A DNA stretch of 64,000 nt from an uncultured Cellvibrionales bacterium (lineage in GTDB: Bacteria > Pseudomonadota > Gammaproteobacteria > Pseudomonadales > Dasaniaceae): positions 1 through 64,000 of the forward strand of contig CAJVZD010000005.1 of assembly GCA_913019905.1 (NCBI GenBank), written 5' to 3'. The notes beneath the pieces were generated by a model that saw nothing but the letters and a program-made list of their open reading frames with translations, did no database searches and was not told the origin of the DNA. This document shows, in pieces, positions 42,281-51,548 of this stretch; positions within the stretch are counted from its first letter, which is position 1, and every line of letters begins with the position of its first letter. Made by a program: the position numbers and the translations under genes.

Positions 42281-42532
42281 ATGAAATTATTAGTACGTAA
42301 TCTTGCTCGCAGTACAACTGAATCGGAGCTTTTGGCAATGTTTGAAGCGATTGGGCAGGTTCAATCTTGTAGCTTGGTACTCGACAAGGTAACGGGCGGA
42401 TCGAAGGGGTTTGCTTTTGTGGAAATGCCTAAACAAGGGGATGCCAAAGCGGCGATTAAGAGCTTGAATGGACAAAACATTGGTGGAAACGCTATTCGCG
42501 TAAAAAAGGCTGATGCAAAGCCAGACAAATAG
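42281..42532 (+). CDS. RRM-type RNA-binding protein
   Basis: This 83-residue single RNA recognition motif has RNP-2 as LLVRNL at residues 3-8 and RNP-1 as KGFAFVEM at about 43-50, then a short basic tail (VKKADAKPDK). Such proteins in proteobacteria and cyanobacteria bind RNA, often under cold conditions. I start at ATG 42281; the longer TTG frame to 42260 has no ribosome site. The long untranslated leader could be regulatory. Confidence 0.9.
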   Translation: MKLLVRNLARSTTESELLAMFEAIGQVQSCSLVLDKVTGGSKGFAFVEMPKQGDAKAAIKSLNGQNIGGNAIRVKKADAKPDK

Positions 42533-42646
42533 TCTATCGTCAAATCAGTGGCTAATGGTGGGATCAATTCAGTGTTATCGCCAGAGCTTACTTCCGGGTT
42601 ATAGGTTTAACGGCAAGTGAGGTAGTGCCGGAGTCGTTTCGCATTA

Positions 42647-43000
42647 TTATTTTTGTAGGGAAAGGTATAAGTTTTCGACTTTTTCTCGGGCCCAGGGGGT
42701 CTTGCGTAGAAATTTTAAACTCGACTTTATCGATGGATCGTTGTTGAAACTTTTTATGTCAATATGTTGTCCTAATCGCTCCCAGCCATAATGCTCAACC
42801 AAGCTTTTCACTATTTGCTCGAGAGTGATTCCATGCAGTGGGTTTTTAGGTTGTAAATGTGTCGCCTGGGAATCTTCGGGTTTTGGAGTGGATGGATTGG
42901 ATTCGATCCACTTCGAATAAGGTGACGTTGGATCGGCGGGTTTTGAATCGACCGATTTTGATGTGGTCGGTTTTGATTTGGGCGGTTCTGATTTCGGCAT
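42647..43000 (-). CDS. VF530-family (DUF2132) DNA-binding protein with repetitive leader
   Basis: This 117-residue protein has a C-terminal 62-residue domain, [20 protein letters not shown], then [22 protein letters not shown], matching VF530, a small helical DNA-binding family known from a Vibrio fischeri structure. Residues 1-54 are a low-complexity Ser/Pro/Lys/Asp run ([20 protein letters not shown]) encoded by imperfect tandem repeats (about 42900-43000) and are absent from standard members. AGGTT precedes the ATG. Confidence 0.88.
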   Translation of the reverse strand: MPKSEPPKSKPTTSKSVDSKPADPTSPYSKWIESNPSTPKPEDSQATHLQPKNPLHGITLEQIVKSLVEHYGWERLGQHIDIKSFNNDPSIKSSLKFLRKTPWAREKVENLYLSLQK

Positions 43001-43238
43001 AGTACAAACCTGACTTATCGATTGAGTGCGGTAGACGATCTTTATCGATTAAAACAGTCAGTTTACGGGTAGTGAGTCTATTTAGAAACAGTAGTGCCAA
43101 AAATACTGGGTCGAGGAAACACTGAAATAGCGATAGATCTCTAATTTCATTGTCTTCCTACATATACCCATTTTTTTGAATCGCGGTCGGGCACTGCATG
43201 GTTTAAAAAACCGCGGATTAAATATTGGAGATTATGAC

Positions 43239-44636
43239 ATGACTTTTGTTTTCTTTTTACTGGCACTATTGTTCGGGTGGATGGCTTACAATCTCTATTA
43301 CCCCCATTTTACGAACCCGAAATTAAGTACCGTCAGTTTTCTTACCGGATGGCTTGTCGGAGAATTGGCTATCCATCATATTATTTGGCAGAGCCTCTTA
43401 GTATTTCTTTTTGTTTGGGGTGGTGCTGTTGAGGGATTTTTTGGCGCGCTTGGGTTTCTTATGTGTACCGCTGCGTGGTTAGCGATGGCTTATTTCTACT
43501 TTGCGAGTCACTCTGCTGAAGAAGAAATAGAGATGAGTTTAAAGCAGGGCTTAGGACCTGATTATCGTGATTATATCAAGGAATCATTAGTTAATGATTT
43601 TCCCGAGACGCTCAATTTTAAAAAAATCAGAGATCCGAGAAAAATCGTTTCTTCCCAAGTCGAGACGATTAAAGATATACCCTACGGAAACTTTGCTCAA
43701 AAGTTAGACATCTATCGCTCTAAGAAAACCGCTGAAAAACGTCCTGTGCTTCTGCAAATTCATGGTGGTGCGTGGACGGAAAAAATGGGCAGCAAAAATG
43801 AGCAGGCATTGCCCTTAATGAATCACATGGCATTGCGAAACTGGGTGTGCGTGAGTATTAGTTATCGCTTGAGTCCGACGGCCACTTTCCCCGACCACAT
43901 AATTGATTGTAAGGAAGCGCTAGTGTGGGTGAAAAAGCATATTAGTGAGTATGGTGGAAATCCTGATTTTGTGGTCGTGACTGGTGGTTCAGCTGGCGGG
44001 CATCTTTGTTCTCTTGTTGCACTCAGTGCTAATGATCCTAACTTTCAACCGGGCTTTGAAGAGGAGGATACAACCGTGCAGGGCGCAGTCCCCTTTTATG
44101 GTGTTTACGATTTTACCAATGCTGATGGCCTTCATCGTAATGAAGGTTTACAGGATATCGTCGAGTCATCAATTTTCAAGTTGCCAATGGAAGATCACCT
44201 TGACGACTATAAAAATGCATCGCCTTTGTTTCGGATAAATCATAAGGCACCGCCATTTCTTATTATTCAAGGTGACAAAGATACGTTGGTACCGGTAGAA
44301 ACTGCGACCGCATTTGCTGACAAATTAGAGGAAGTTTCCGACAGTAGTGTCGTATACGCGGTAATAAGCGGCGGACAGCACGCCTTTGATATGTTTCCAT
44401 CAATTCGAAGCGAGCACGTTAAACATGGCGTTGAACGTTATTTGGGGTGGTTATACAGTGCCTATCTTAAAGGTGCGGAGCCAGAAAATACCGCCCAAGA
44501 GGGTGAGCAAACGGTAGATCTTTCGGTGGAAGAAGAAGCCCCAGAAGTGGAAGTCAAAGCTGTGGAGATCAAGGCGGTAGAAAGCACGCCTGAAGAAACA
44601 GAGGTCGGCGAGACTCAACTGGAAACCGATCGATAA
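43239..44636 (+). CDS. Membrane-anchored alpha/beta hydrolase (HSL/esterase type) with acidic tail
   Basis: This protein of about 465 residues begins with three hydrophobic segments (about residues 2-18, 25-50 and 55-85). The hydrolase domain follows, with oxyanion motif LQIHGGAW (about 184-191), a nucleophile elbow VTGGSAGGH (about 246-254), Asp in IIQGDKDTLVP and His in GGQHAFDMF. The C-terminal 50 residues are Glu/Val-rich with a repeated VEVKAVEIKAVES pattern. The start is ATG 43239 with GGAG eight bases upstream; an upstream frame to 43176 lacks support. The likely substrate is a short-chain ester or lipid. Confidence 0.85.
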   Translation: MTFVFFLLALLFGWMAYNLYYPHFTNPKLSTVSFLTGWLVGELAIHHIIWQSLLVFLFVWGGAVEGFFGALGFLMCTAAWLAMAYFYFASHSAEEEIEMSLKQGLGPDYRDYIKESLVNDFPETLNFKKIRDPRKIVSSQVETIKDIPYGNFAQKLDIYRSKKTAEKRPVLLQIHGGAWTEKMGSKNEQALPLMNHMALRNWVCVSISYRLSPTATFPDHIIDCKEALVWVKKHISEYGGNPDFVVVTGGSAGGHLCSLVALSANDPNFQPGFEEEDTTVQGAVPFYGVYDFTNADGLHRNEGLQDIVESSIFKLPMEDHLDDYKNASPLFRINHKAPPFLIIQGDKDTLVPVETATAFADKLEEVSDSSVVYAVISGGQHAFDMFPSIRSEHVKHGVERYLGWLYSAYLKGAEPENTAQEGEQTVDLSVEEEAPEVEVKAVEIKAVESTPEETEVGETQLETDR

Positions 44637-44903
44637 CAATTGCTTGGCGGGTCCAGCCGAGAGAGTTGATCGCGCAATCACTGTTTAAACTGAGAAGATT
44701 GATGCAGGTTTGTAATTTCGAAGTATCTGCATCAAAATCAATGTAGTACCGATCTAACGGAACTCCTATGATTTGATGCTTTCGGAATTCTCGTTAATAT
44801 TAATTGTCGTCTCCCGAGTTTTTGAAAGCTAATACGAAGTGATCGCGGGTATTGAAATGGCTGGTCATTTAATGGATGTTGTTGGCGAATTAATTGAGGA
44901 TTC

Positions 44904-45671
44904 ATGATCAAAAACATAGGGTTAGTTGTTGTCTTCCTGCTGTTTTCAGCGTCTGGTTTGGTGGCCGACGAAGACAGTATCTCAGACATCTATAGCCGGG
45001 CCGGAATTGAAGGAGAGCTGTTGATCGAATCACTCGATAAAGAAACCATTTATCAGTACAGTTCGATTCCCGTTGAACAAACCTTTATTCCTGCCTCTAC
45101 CTTTAAAGTCCCCAATACCTTGATTGCCCTCGAAGAAAGCGTGATTAAAGACCAGTTTGAAGTGATTCACTGGGATGGCGTCACGCGGGCATATGCTCCG
45201 TGGAACAGCGATCAAACTTTAGCGACTGCGTTCGCTCGTTCCTGTGTTTGGTGTTATCAATACATGGCGCGATTGATCGGAGATGAAAAATATAGGCATT
45301 ATCTCGATAAATTTAGTTACGGCAACGAAAAAACCGGTACCGATATCGCGACGTTTTGGCTGGACGGCGATTTACGGATATCGACGAGCGGACAAGTCGA
45401 GTTTCTTCGCAAGGTCTATCTTGAAAGCTTGCCAGTTAAGAAAAGAAATATAGAGATATTGAAAGACATTATGCTGAACGATGTAACCCCGCATTACAAA
45501 CTGTGGGGGAAAACCGGATGGGAAGGGCAACACGGTTGGTATGTGGGCTATCTTGAAAGCAATAACAGAGTATGGTTTTTCGCTAATTATATTACTATCG
45601 AGAATCAATCCGATTTACTGTTGCGGAAAAAATTGGTGATGGATTCTTTTAAGCTAAAAGGGATATTCTAA
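44904..45671 (+). CDS. Class D (OXA-type) beta-lactamase
   Basis: This 255-residue exported enzyme has a signal peptide ending near VVADED. Every class D motif is present: S65-T-F-K68 (Lys carboxylated in the family), S113-C-V115, Y139-G-N141, FWLDG at about 151-155 and K203-T-G205. It should hydrolyse beta-lactams in the periplasm; the spectrum cannot be told. The SxV segment reads SCVWCYQ with two Cys, which is unusual next to the common S-A-V-W. No mobile element or resistance cassette is adjacent, so it is likely resident. GAGGA precedes the ATG. Confidence 0.92.
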   Translation: MIKNIGLVVVFLLFSASGLVADEDSISDIYSRAGIEGELLIESLDKETIYQYSSIPVEQTFIPASTFKVPNTLIALEESVIKDQFEVIHWDGVTRAYAPWNSDQTLATAFARSCVWCYQYMARLIGDEKYRHYLDKFSYGNEKTGTDIATFWLDGDLRISTSGQVEFLRKVYLESLPVKKRNIEILKDIMLNDVTPHYKLWGKTGWEGQHGWYVGYLESNNRVWFFANYITIENQSDLLLRKKLVMDSFKLKGIF

Positions 45672-45885
45672 AGGTGACAAGTGCAGACACAATGCAGTAT
45701 TAGTTACTTGAGTTTACGGCATTTCAAACAAGAGCATGTGCCCGTCGGATACTAACCCGGGCCGTGACTTTATTGTCCCGGGTAGACAGCTAGGCTCTGG
45801 ACTACCGGCACCAAATCTACTGTCTATCTGCCCCCGCCTTCCATGCCAGGGGATTCTGAATTCAGATCAATTCACGTAGATGGCA

Positions 45886-46359
45886 TTACAACACAGCCAT
45901 TACATTGTAAGAAATACCCACTGGAGTCCGGTAACCCTGTGATACTGCAACCAAATCATTCAGCCATTTATAGCGTTTATCGGAAGTCTCAAACATAATG
46001 AGAGTCCTTAGATAATATTCATCCTTGTCGACTTGCTCACAGCTGTCGGTCGAAAACACTTGCTGCTTCAAATGGTCGGGAACTACCCAGCGCCCTTTAT
46101 AATGCATATAGATCAGAGCGTTGTCGTCCGTTTCCAGACACACTCTTACATCCAGTGAGAGTGATCCGTCAGGGTGAAGTATTAACCAGTCGCCACCACT
46201 GGATTTTAAGGTGCCATTCATTGTATCCCCGCTGAAAAACCCGCTTTCAACATCGAAAATCATTCGATTGCCGGCGTAGGTTGAGCCGATGTTGAGTGGA
46301 GACTTTAAAGTAACATGCATGTCGAATATCGGTTTCGTTTTAAGAGGCTGAATATTCAT
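45886..46359 (-). CDS. DUF3237 domain-containing protein
   Basis: This 157-residue protein is a beta-barrel-like DUF3237: LKTKPIFDMHVTL, VESGFFSGDTMNGTLKSSGGDW, LDVRVCLETDDNALIYMHYKG, and LVAVSQGYRTPVGISY. The function is unknown. Its ATG overlaps the stop of the SnoaL-like gene upstream (ATGA), so the two are translated as a unit. The pair faces away from a GlxA-type regulator. Confidence 0.88.
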   Translation of the reverse strand: MNIQPLKTKPIFDMHVTLKSPLNIGSTYAGNRMIFDVESGFFSGDTMNGTLKSSGGDWLILHPDGSLSLDVRVCLETDDNALIYMHYKGRWVVPDHLKQQVFSTDSCEQVDKDEYYLRTLIMFETSDKRYKWLNDLVAVSQGYRTPVGISYNVMAVL

Positions 46360-46841
46360 GAGTCTATTTCTCCAATATCTTTTTTGTCAGTTGATCGCTT
46401 GCGTGTTTGAACAGTCCGCATTGCACCGAAGAATTCTTCTGGATTGACGCCAGATTTTCTGCAAATCAAGCCTGCGTCCAGGTAAAACACTTCCTTTGAA
46501 ATTCGATTTTCGTGAAAGTGAAATTCGATGAATACCGGTACCTGAATGCGAGGGCAGGTTTTGGCGGAACCGGTAAGGGTTATAGACGCCTGCCCGGTCG
46601 CAAGCATCACATTTTCGTTTATTGCGTACTGTTCAAGAACAATTTCATAATCGGGAAACAAGCTAAAGAAAACCGAGAGCTGCTGCGCTATCTCGGTGCT
46701 GCCTTTTGCTACAGAACCAAAGCTGGGGGCACTCATCTCTGCATTGGGGTGATAGATTGCTGTAGCTGCTTCGATATTCTGTTCACTTTTCGCTCTCGCT
46801 AATTCTGTTACAAGTGCATACTTCTGGTCTTGGTTTGTCAT
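46356..46841 (-). CDS. SnoaL/NTF2-like protein
   Basis: This 161-residue cone-fold protein has AKSEQNIEAATAIYHPNAEMSAPSFG at the N-terminal helix-strand and ISKEVFYLDAGLICRKSGV near the end, as in SnoaL-like cyclases and isomerases. The catalytic chemistry is not predictable. I start at ATG 46841 with AAGGA; the frame also allows ATG 46862. It is the first gene of a two-gene operon with the DUF3237 protein. Confidence 0.82.
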   Translation of the reverse strand: MTNQDQKYALVTELARAKSEQNIEAATAIYHPNAEMSAPSFGSVAKGSTEIAQQLSVFFSLFPDYEIVLEQYAINENVMLATGQASITLTGSAKTCPRIQVPVFIEFHFHENRISKEVFYLDAGLICRKSGVNPEEFFGAMRTVQTRKRSTDKKDIGEIDS

Positions 46842-46986
46842 TGGTCGTAATCCTTGTGTCATTCATTAAAGAGTTGACACGATACCCTGTTATAACAATA
46901 CTGAAAGAGTCTATTTAGGCTCTTATAGTGTCAAAATGGACATATAATATATGGGCACTGGTGCGGAAACGGAGACGGGATGACTA

Positions 46987-47979
46987 ATGATTAAGATAGG
47001 TATATTCGTGAATAACAGGTGTCAGGCGTCGAGTGTTTTTTTAGCAGCAGATGTTCTTATGGCGGCTAACTTCGCTGCACAAAAATACTTCGATATGACA
47101 CCCACTTTATTTAGCTACCAACTCATTGGGCTAACCCGCAAGGTCCGTGCTTACAACGGCTGTCAGATTGATTCTGTGACAAAAATACAGGAGTGCAGTA
47201 GGCCGGATATTGTGATTTTACCCGGCGCTTTTGAGTCGGTTTTAACTCCCGCCAAATCAAGAGAATTACTCGACAGTATGATTCCTTTATTCAATACGCT
47301 GCGATCTTGGCATCAGGCTGGAACGATTATGGCGAGTGTTTGTACCGGCAACTTTATTCTGTCGTCTGCGCAGATCACGATGGGACGAACCTTGACCTGT
47401 CATTGGACCTCGTTGGAATCTGCAAACATACTCTTCCCGGGTGAAACCTTCGACGTCAGCAAGTTGCTCATCGACCATGGCGATGTCATTAGTGCCGGAG
47501 GAGCGACGGCGGTCTCACAGTTGGTACTCTATCTAGTATCCCGATTTCACAGCCGTGAATTAGCGTTGGCGACGGGTAAACTGATGATGATTGAGCTCAA
47601 TCTGGATCATCAGAGCCGCTTTGCCATTTTTAGACCGCGGCACGATCACGGTGACGCATTAGTCGCTAAACTTCAACAACACATAGAATCTCAATTTAAT
47701 GAAGCGCCGGACGTAGATAAATTTGCAAGTGTACAGGGGATCGGATTGCGACAACTTACCCGCCGATTTAAAAAAGCGACCGGAGAAACGCCTTTGTCTT
47801 ACCTGCAACAATTTAGAGTCGAACAAGTGAAAATTGATCTTGAATCGACGGCGGTTTCCATCAACACTCTTGTTTGGAATGCAGGATACGACGATCTTAG
47901 TTCTTTCAGGCGTCTATTCAAACGTTACACCGGGTTAACCATGCAGGAATACCGAAGCCGTTTTTCGTCCACATTGTGA
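46987..47979 (+). CDS. GlxA-family AraC-type transcriptional regulator
   Basis: This 330-residue regulator has an N-terminal DJ-1/PfpI-like domain with the nucleophile-elbow Cys in SVCTGNFILS (about residue 118), a likely non-enzymatic sensor. Its C-terminal AraC helix-turn-helix domain (FASVQGIGLRQLTRRFKKATG, split RQLTRRFKKATGETPLSY; WNAGYDDLSSFRRLFKRYTG) binds DNA. It is divergent from the SnoaL/DUF3237 operon, with 145 bases between start codons, so it probably regulates that operon. A TATAAT-like -10 lies near 46944. Confidence 0.9.
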   Translation: MIKIGIFVNNRCQASSVFLAADVLMAANFAAQKYFDMTPTLFSYQLIGLTRKVRAYNGCQIDSVTKIQECSRPDIVILPGAFESVLTPAKSRELLDSMIPLFNTLRSWHQAGTIMASVCTGNFILSSAQITMGRTLTCHWTSLESANILFPGETFDVSKLLIDHGDVISAGGATAVSQLVLYLVSRFHSRELALATGKLMMIELNLDHQSRFAIFRPRHDHGDALVAKLQQHIESQFNEAPDVDKFASVQGIGLRQLTRRFKKATGETPLSYLQQFRVEQVKIDLESTAVSINTLVWNAGYDDLSSFRRLFKRYTGLTMQEYRSRFSSTL

Positions 47980-48032
47980 TTGGTCGCGAAATACCAGCGG
48001 CGATCATTTGAACGCTGTTGCCTTTAACAAAC

Positions 48033-48048
48033 TGTGACTTCGTTCACA
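48033..48048 (+). promoter_or_regulatory. Perfect CRP/Vfr consensus site
   Basis: TGTGA-N6-TCACA (TGTGACTTCGTTCACA) matches the cAMP receptor protein consensus at all ten key positions. It lies in the 228-base spacer after the GlxA-type regulator and 160 bases before the PilZ-like gene, the only downstream candidate on the plus strand. Confidence 0.75.
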
Positions 48049-48207
48049 TAACTCCCGGTTTTTTCTGAAATAGTGATGATATTCCTCCGCGTCAATTTAC
48101 ATTTTTGTGATCTGTGCTTGAATAACGGATTAACTTTCGTATGAATATGATTTTATGTGTTTTTACGGCTATCTATACCCCCCGGGTAAGTTTTTGGAAA
48201 AGCCTTT

Positions 48208-48708
48208 ATGAATAGTAGTTACGTATTTCAAGATAAAAGAACAATTTGTGGTAATAGAGTATTAGGAAAGTGCAACTTTATTTTTGACGTCCTTGATCCC
48301 TATTCAAGTTTCAACTCCATCAAGTCCGGGTATGTTGTGATGAATATGCAAGGCGGGTCAGCTTATCTTGGCGAGCATTTTCATGAAGATAACCTGAGTA
48401 GTCTATTCCCAGATGGAAAAATGGCGGTCATCAGTCAGTTGAGCTTATTTATTGAAAAGGACACGCCGCTGGTTCTTCTGAACGTTAAAATTAGATTTAT
48501 CCGTCTTAATGCCCATAAAGATCGGGAGGGAATCGTTTTTAAGTTCTACGACCTTAACGAAGAACAGATGGATCAATTGGCGGAGGCGCATCAACTACTT
48601 CCGGCTATTAGCGATTGTGAAGAATTATCTGTGCCCTTTGAAGAAGTCATGACGTTAAATCGCGATCACCATCGTAGTGCTGATAGTTTACGGTTAGTTG
48701 AACTGTAA
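48208..48708 (+). CDS. PilZ-like protein with degenerate c-di-GMP motif
   Basis: This 166-residue protein has GYVVMNMQGGSAYLGEHF (about residues 48-65) in the place of the PilZ D/N-x-S-x-x-G strand. The region VKIRFIRLNAHKDREGIVFKFYDL, then EEQMDQLAEAHQLLP, resembles the closing strand and helix of PilZ proteins. The R-x-x-x-R part is only loosely present (DKRTICGNRV) and the Ser is Gln, so c-di-GMP binding is doubtful. The assignment is tentative. Confidence 0.5.
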   Translation: MNSSYVFQDKRTICGNRVLGKCNFIFDVLDPYSSFNSIKSGYVVMNMQGGSAYLGEHFHEDNLSSLFPDGKMAVISQLSLFIEKDTPLVLLNVKIRFIRLNAHKDREGIVFKFYDLNEEQMDQLAEAHQLLPAISDCEELSVPFEEVMTLNRDHHRSADSLRLVEL

Positions 48709-48904
48709 AAAACCGAGAAAATACCTGTGTTATTGTTGTCGTAAGGAATGCGTTGAGCTCACGACTCCAGTCCAAAATTTAACGTTTGATTAACACTTCT
48801 AAATTTCCTTTATCCATTCTTTTATTGATCTACACTTCATAGGTATTAAAACAGTGTGCGGTATGTTGAATATCGCAACTATCTTTATGCATTGGGGAGA
48901 TCGA

Positions 48905-50197
48905 ATGGAAAATCTACTGGCCTTATCTAGCGCTGTAATAGACGGAACGACTTCTACTGAAGAAGTGGGGCCGATGAATCGAATTAATTTCCAGCTTTCT
49001 GTTATTTCTGACGAGATTGCAATGGTTGAAGCTTTTTCCCACTGTATATTGTTTGATACGGAGGACGGGCTGGTCGCTTTCGATACATCAGGTGTACAAG
49101 GCGGTGGAAAAGTCGTTAATGCTATTAGGGGGTGGCGGGACAGTCGCTTCAATTCGCTCGTTTATACACACGGACACCTGGATCATGTTGGAGGTAGTGG
49201 TGCGTTCATTAATGATGCAGTGGCAAATGGGCAGCCGCGACCCCGAGTCATTAGTCACGAAAATGTACCGCGCCGCTTCGAAAGATACAATTTTACCAAT
49301 GGATATAATGTTGCTATTAACCAGCGTCAATTTGGACAGTTTTCAAGAAGAGGATATAGCATAGCAGACGGCAATAACTTCCTGCCGGATTCAACCGCGA
49401 TACCCGATCTGACCTATGGCGACCAAATGACGATTGATATTGGTGGTATGGAAATCGTTCTTAATCACGCCAAGGGAGAAACAGATGATCATACCTGGTC
49501 GTGGATCCCACAACACAAAGCAATCTGTGCTGGAGATTTCTTCATCTGGTGTTTCCCCAATGCCGGTAATCCGCAGAAAGTTCAGCGATATCCAGTCGAG
49601 TGGGCCGCCGCTATGCGTGATATGGCTAATCAAGGAGCGGAATTGTTTTTTCCTGCTCATGGCTTGCCGATTGAAGGTGAGAAAAGAATTCGAACTGTAT
49701 TGGAGGATGTAGCGGAGTCGTTAGAATTTCTGGTGAAGGAAACTATCGATAGAATGAACGAGGGAGCACGCCTGAGTGACATAGTTCACGAAGTAAAAAT
49801 TGATCCGGAAATATTGGAACGGCCTTACCTGAAACCAATTTACGATGAGCCGGAATTTGTCGTTCGCAACATATGGCGTATGTATGGAGGTTGGTACGAT
49901 GGAAACCCAGCCAATCTAAAACCTGCTTCTGACGGAGTATTGGCCGCCGAATTGTCAGCATTAGCTGGCGGCGCAAGAAAACTGGCAAATCGTGCGCAGG
50001 AGCTAATGGCGGAGTCTCCGCGGCTTTCTTGTCACTTGGCTGAAATGGCCGCATTGGCAGAGCCCGATAATAAGTATGTACACGGTATTCGTGCCGAGGT
50101 TTATCAGCATCGGCGAGAACAAGAATCATCCCTAATGGCAAAAGGTATATTTGGTTCTGCCGCCAATGAGTCTAAAGCGGCGATCGATGATGATTGA
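48905..50197 (+). CDS. MBL-fold hydrolase with alkylsulfatase-type dimerisation region
   Basis: This protein of about 430 residues has the metal site YTHGHLDHVGGSG (H-x-H-x-D-H, about residues 87-99), a second ligand region NHAKGETDDHTWSW, the acidic ligand GDFF and FFPAHGLPIEG. The C-terminal half (MRDMANQGAELFF, RMYGGWYDGNPANLKP, then LAEMAALAEPDNKYV) matches the dimerisation domain of Bds/SdsA1-type alkylsulfatases, but the final SCP2-like domain is absent. It has no signal peptide. The start is ATG 48905 with GGGGAGA; frames upstream to 48854 have no site. Confidence 0.85.
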   Translation: MENLLALSSAVIDGTTSTEEVGPMNRINFQLSVISDEIAMVEAFSHCILFDTEDGLVAFDTSGVQGGGKVVNAIRGWRDSRFNSLVYTHGHLDHVGGSGAFINDAVANGQPRPRVISHENVPRRFERYNFTNGYNVAINQRQFGQFSRRGYSIADGNNFLPDSTAIPDLTYGDQMTIDIGGMEIVLNHAKGETDDHTWSWIPQHKAICAGDFFIWCFPNAGNPQKVQRYPVEWAAAMRDMANQGAELFFPAHGLPIEGEKRIRTVLEDVAESLEFLVKETIDRMNEGARLSDIVHEVKIDPEILERPYLKPIYDEPEFVVRNIWRMYGGWYDGNPANLKPASDGVLAAELSALAGGARKLANRAQELMAESPRLSCHLAEMAALAEPDNKYVHGIRAEVYQHRREQESSLMAKGIFGSAANESKAAIDDD

Positions 50198-50606
50198 GAC
50201 ATTCCTGAGCGGAAAAAATGACTCGTTAAGAAAGTAAAGCTTTCGTTATGCTGTACTCTCAATACCGAAAAGGTATTTCGTCTGGTCGAGTGTGAATACT
50301 AACAGCCGTTCGAAGCGAGCCCAGATTTTTTTATACTATTCACGTTATATTACTCTTTAGCGAATGGTGCACTGTGCTAGAATCGATACGCTTACTGCTG
50401 GTGGTTTTGGCGATTTTTCCAATAGTTGGATTCCAATCGCCATGATTATCTGGGCAAGTATGATCACCTCTAATTAGTGTTCGTCCGGAAACTGGTCATT
50501 TTCTGGTCGTCGGGTTAAAGCCCGATCTACAACAATAACGCGAATTTCAAATCGATATTTCTGGACGGGAACTAATTAGACTAATTAATAAACGAGGAGA
50601 ATAGTT
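50198..50606. other. Intergenic; one possible 23-residue hydrophobic peptide
   Basis: GTG 50374 opens a 23-codon frame to TGA 50443 reading LESIRLLLVVLAIFPIVGF, which is a plausible single-helix membrane peptide but has no ribosome site. The spacer otherwise carries only the AGGAGA site of the following VOC gene at its right end. Confidence 0.3.
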
Positions 50607-50987
50607 ATGTTTAGTCATATTATGGTCGGCGCAAACGATGTTGCTGAAGCGAAGGCATTTTACGATGCCGTGCTGGGCGCACTGGGACACGAACCTGGTG
50701 TTATCGATGAGAAAGGACGTTGTTTCTATTTTACCAAAGAAGGCATTTTCTCGATCAGCAAGCCGATTAATGGCGAGCCAGCCTGTAATGGAAATGGCAG
50801 TACCATTGGTTTTGCCGCTAAGGATTCAGCCGCAGCTGATAGTTGGCACGCCGCAGGTCTCGCTAATGGCGGAATAAGCTGTGAAGATCCTCCAGGAGTG
50901 CGGGCGGGTGGAGGCGGTGAGCTTTATCTCGCCTATTTACGTGACCCATCGGGCAACAAAATTTGTGCACTTCATCGGATCGGCTGA
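50607..50987 (+). CDS. VOC family protein
   Basis: This 126-residue protein begins MFSHIMVGANDVAEAKAFYD, and later has FYFTKEGIFSISKP and a terminal LRDPSGNKICALHR. This is the compact VOC group close to Caulobacter/Pseudomonas glyoxalase-like proteins with single His and Asp ligands. AGGAGA lies before the ATG. The substrate is unknown. Confidence 0.88.
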   Translation: MFSHIMVGANDVAEAKAFYDAVLGALGHEPGVIDEKGRCFYFTKEGIFSISKPINGEPACNGNGSTIGFAAKDSAAADSWHAAGLANGGISCEDPPGVRAGGGGELYLAYLRDPSGNKICALHRIG

Positions 50988-51548
50988 TTTTTGACCTTTC
51001 ATTAGAGGGAGCTAAATCGGTGCGGTTTCCTATTCGGCAAGGCTAAACTGGGTTACTTGCAAGCTCTTGCCAATTGATGACGGTGATTAACAAGCGTATT
51101 CAGATCATGTTTTTGATTCTCGCAATTGAGATTTAAGAATGTGGTCTGCTTCAACGGTAAGATACAGAGTTCGTTGGTGCGAGAGACCTGTCATCCCGCT
51201 GTTTTTTCGTCACAGCGGACGCCTCAAAAATCCTTATTGTGTCAATACATTTCTTAACTTCCCGTTGACTGTCATATTTCTTTTCCGTCAAATTACCTTG
51301 GTGAAAATGTGTTTTCGCCGAAAGTTTACGATATTCAAAAAATACGTTTGTATGATAGTGCAGTTAGGGTTCAACATGTTGGCGAACGTAAGGACTAACG
51401 AAGACAGAAACCCTCATCAAATATTATTCGTAGATACCATCCCAAACCTTCGCCGTAACAATGTAATCTTTCGGAAATGCATGGTGAGCATTGCAGAATC
51501 GAACTATGATTACAGTCTGAAAATGTTCATTTTTAATAAGTTGAGTCT
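50988..51548. other. Long spacer without a credible gene
   Basis: A 141-codon frame (51139-51564) fills part of this 561-base region, but it is rich in Cys, Phe, Arg and Asn, lacks a ribosome site, overlaps the next gene and looks like chance. The promoter of the transglutaminase-like gene must lie near the right end. Confidence 0.45.
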
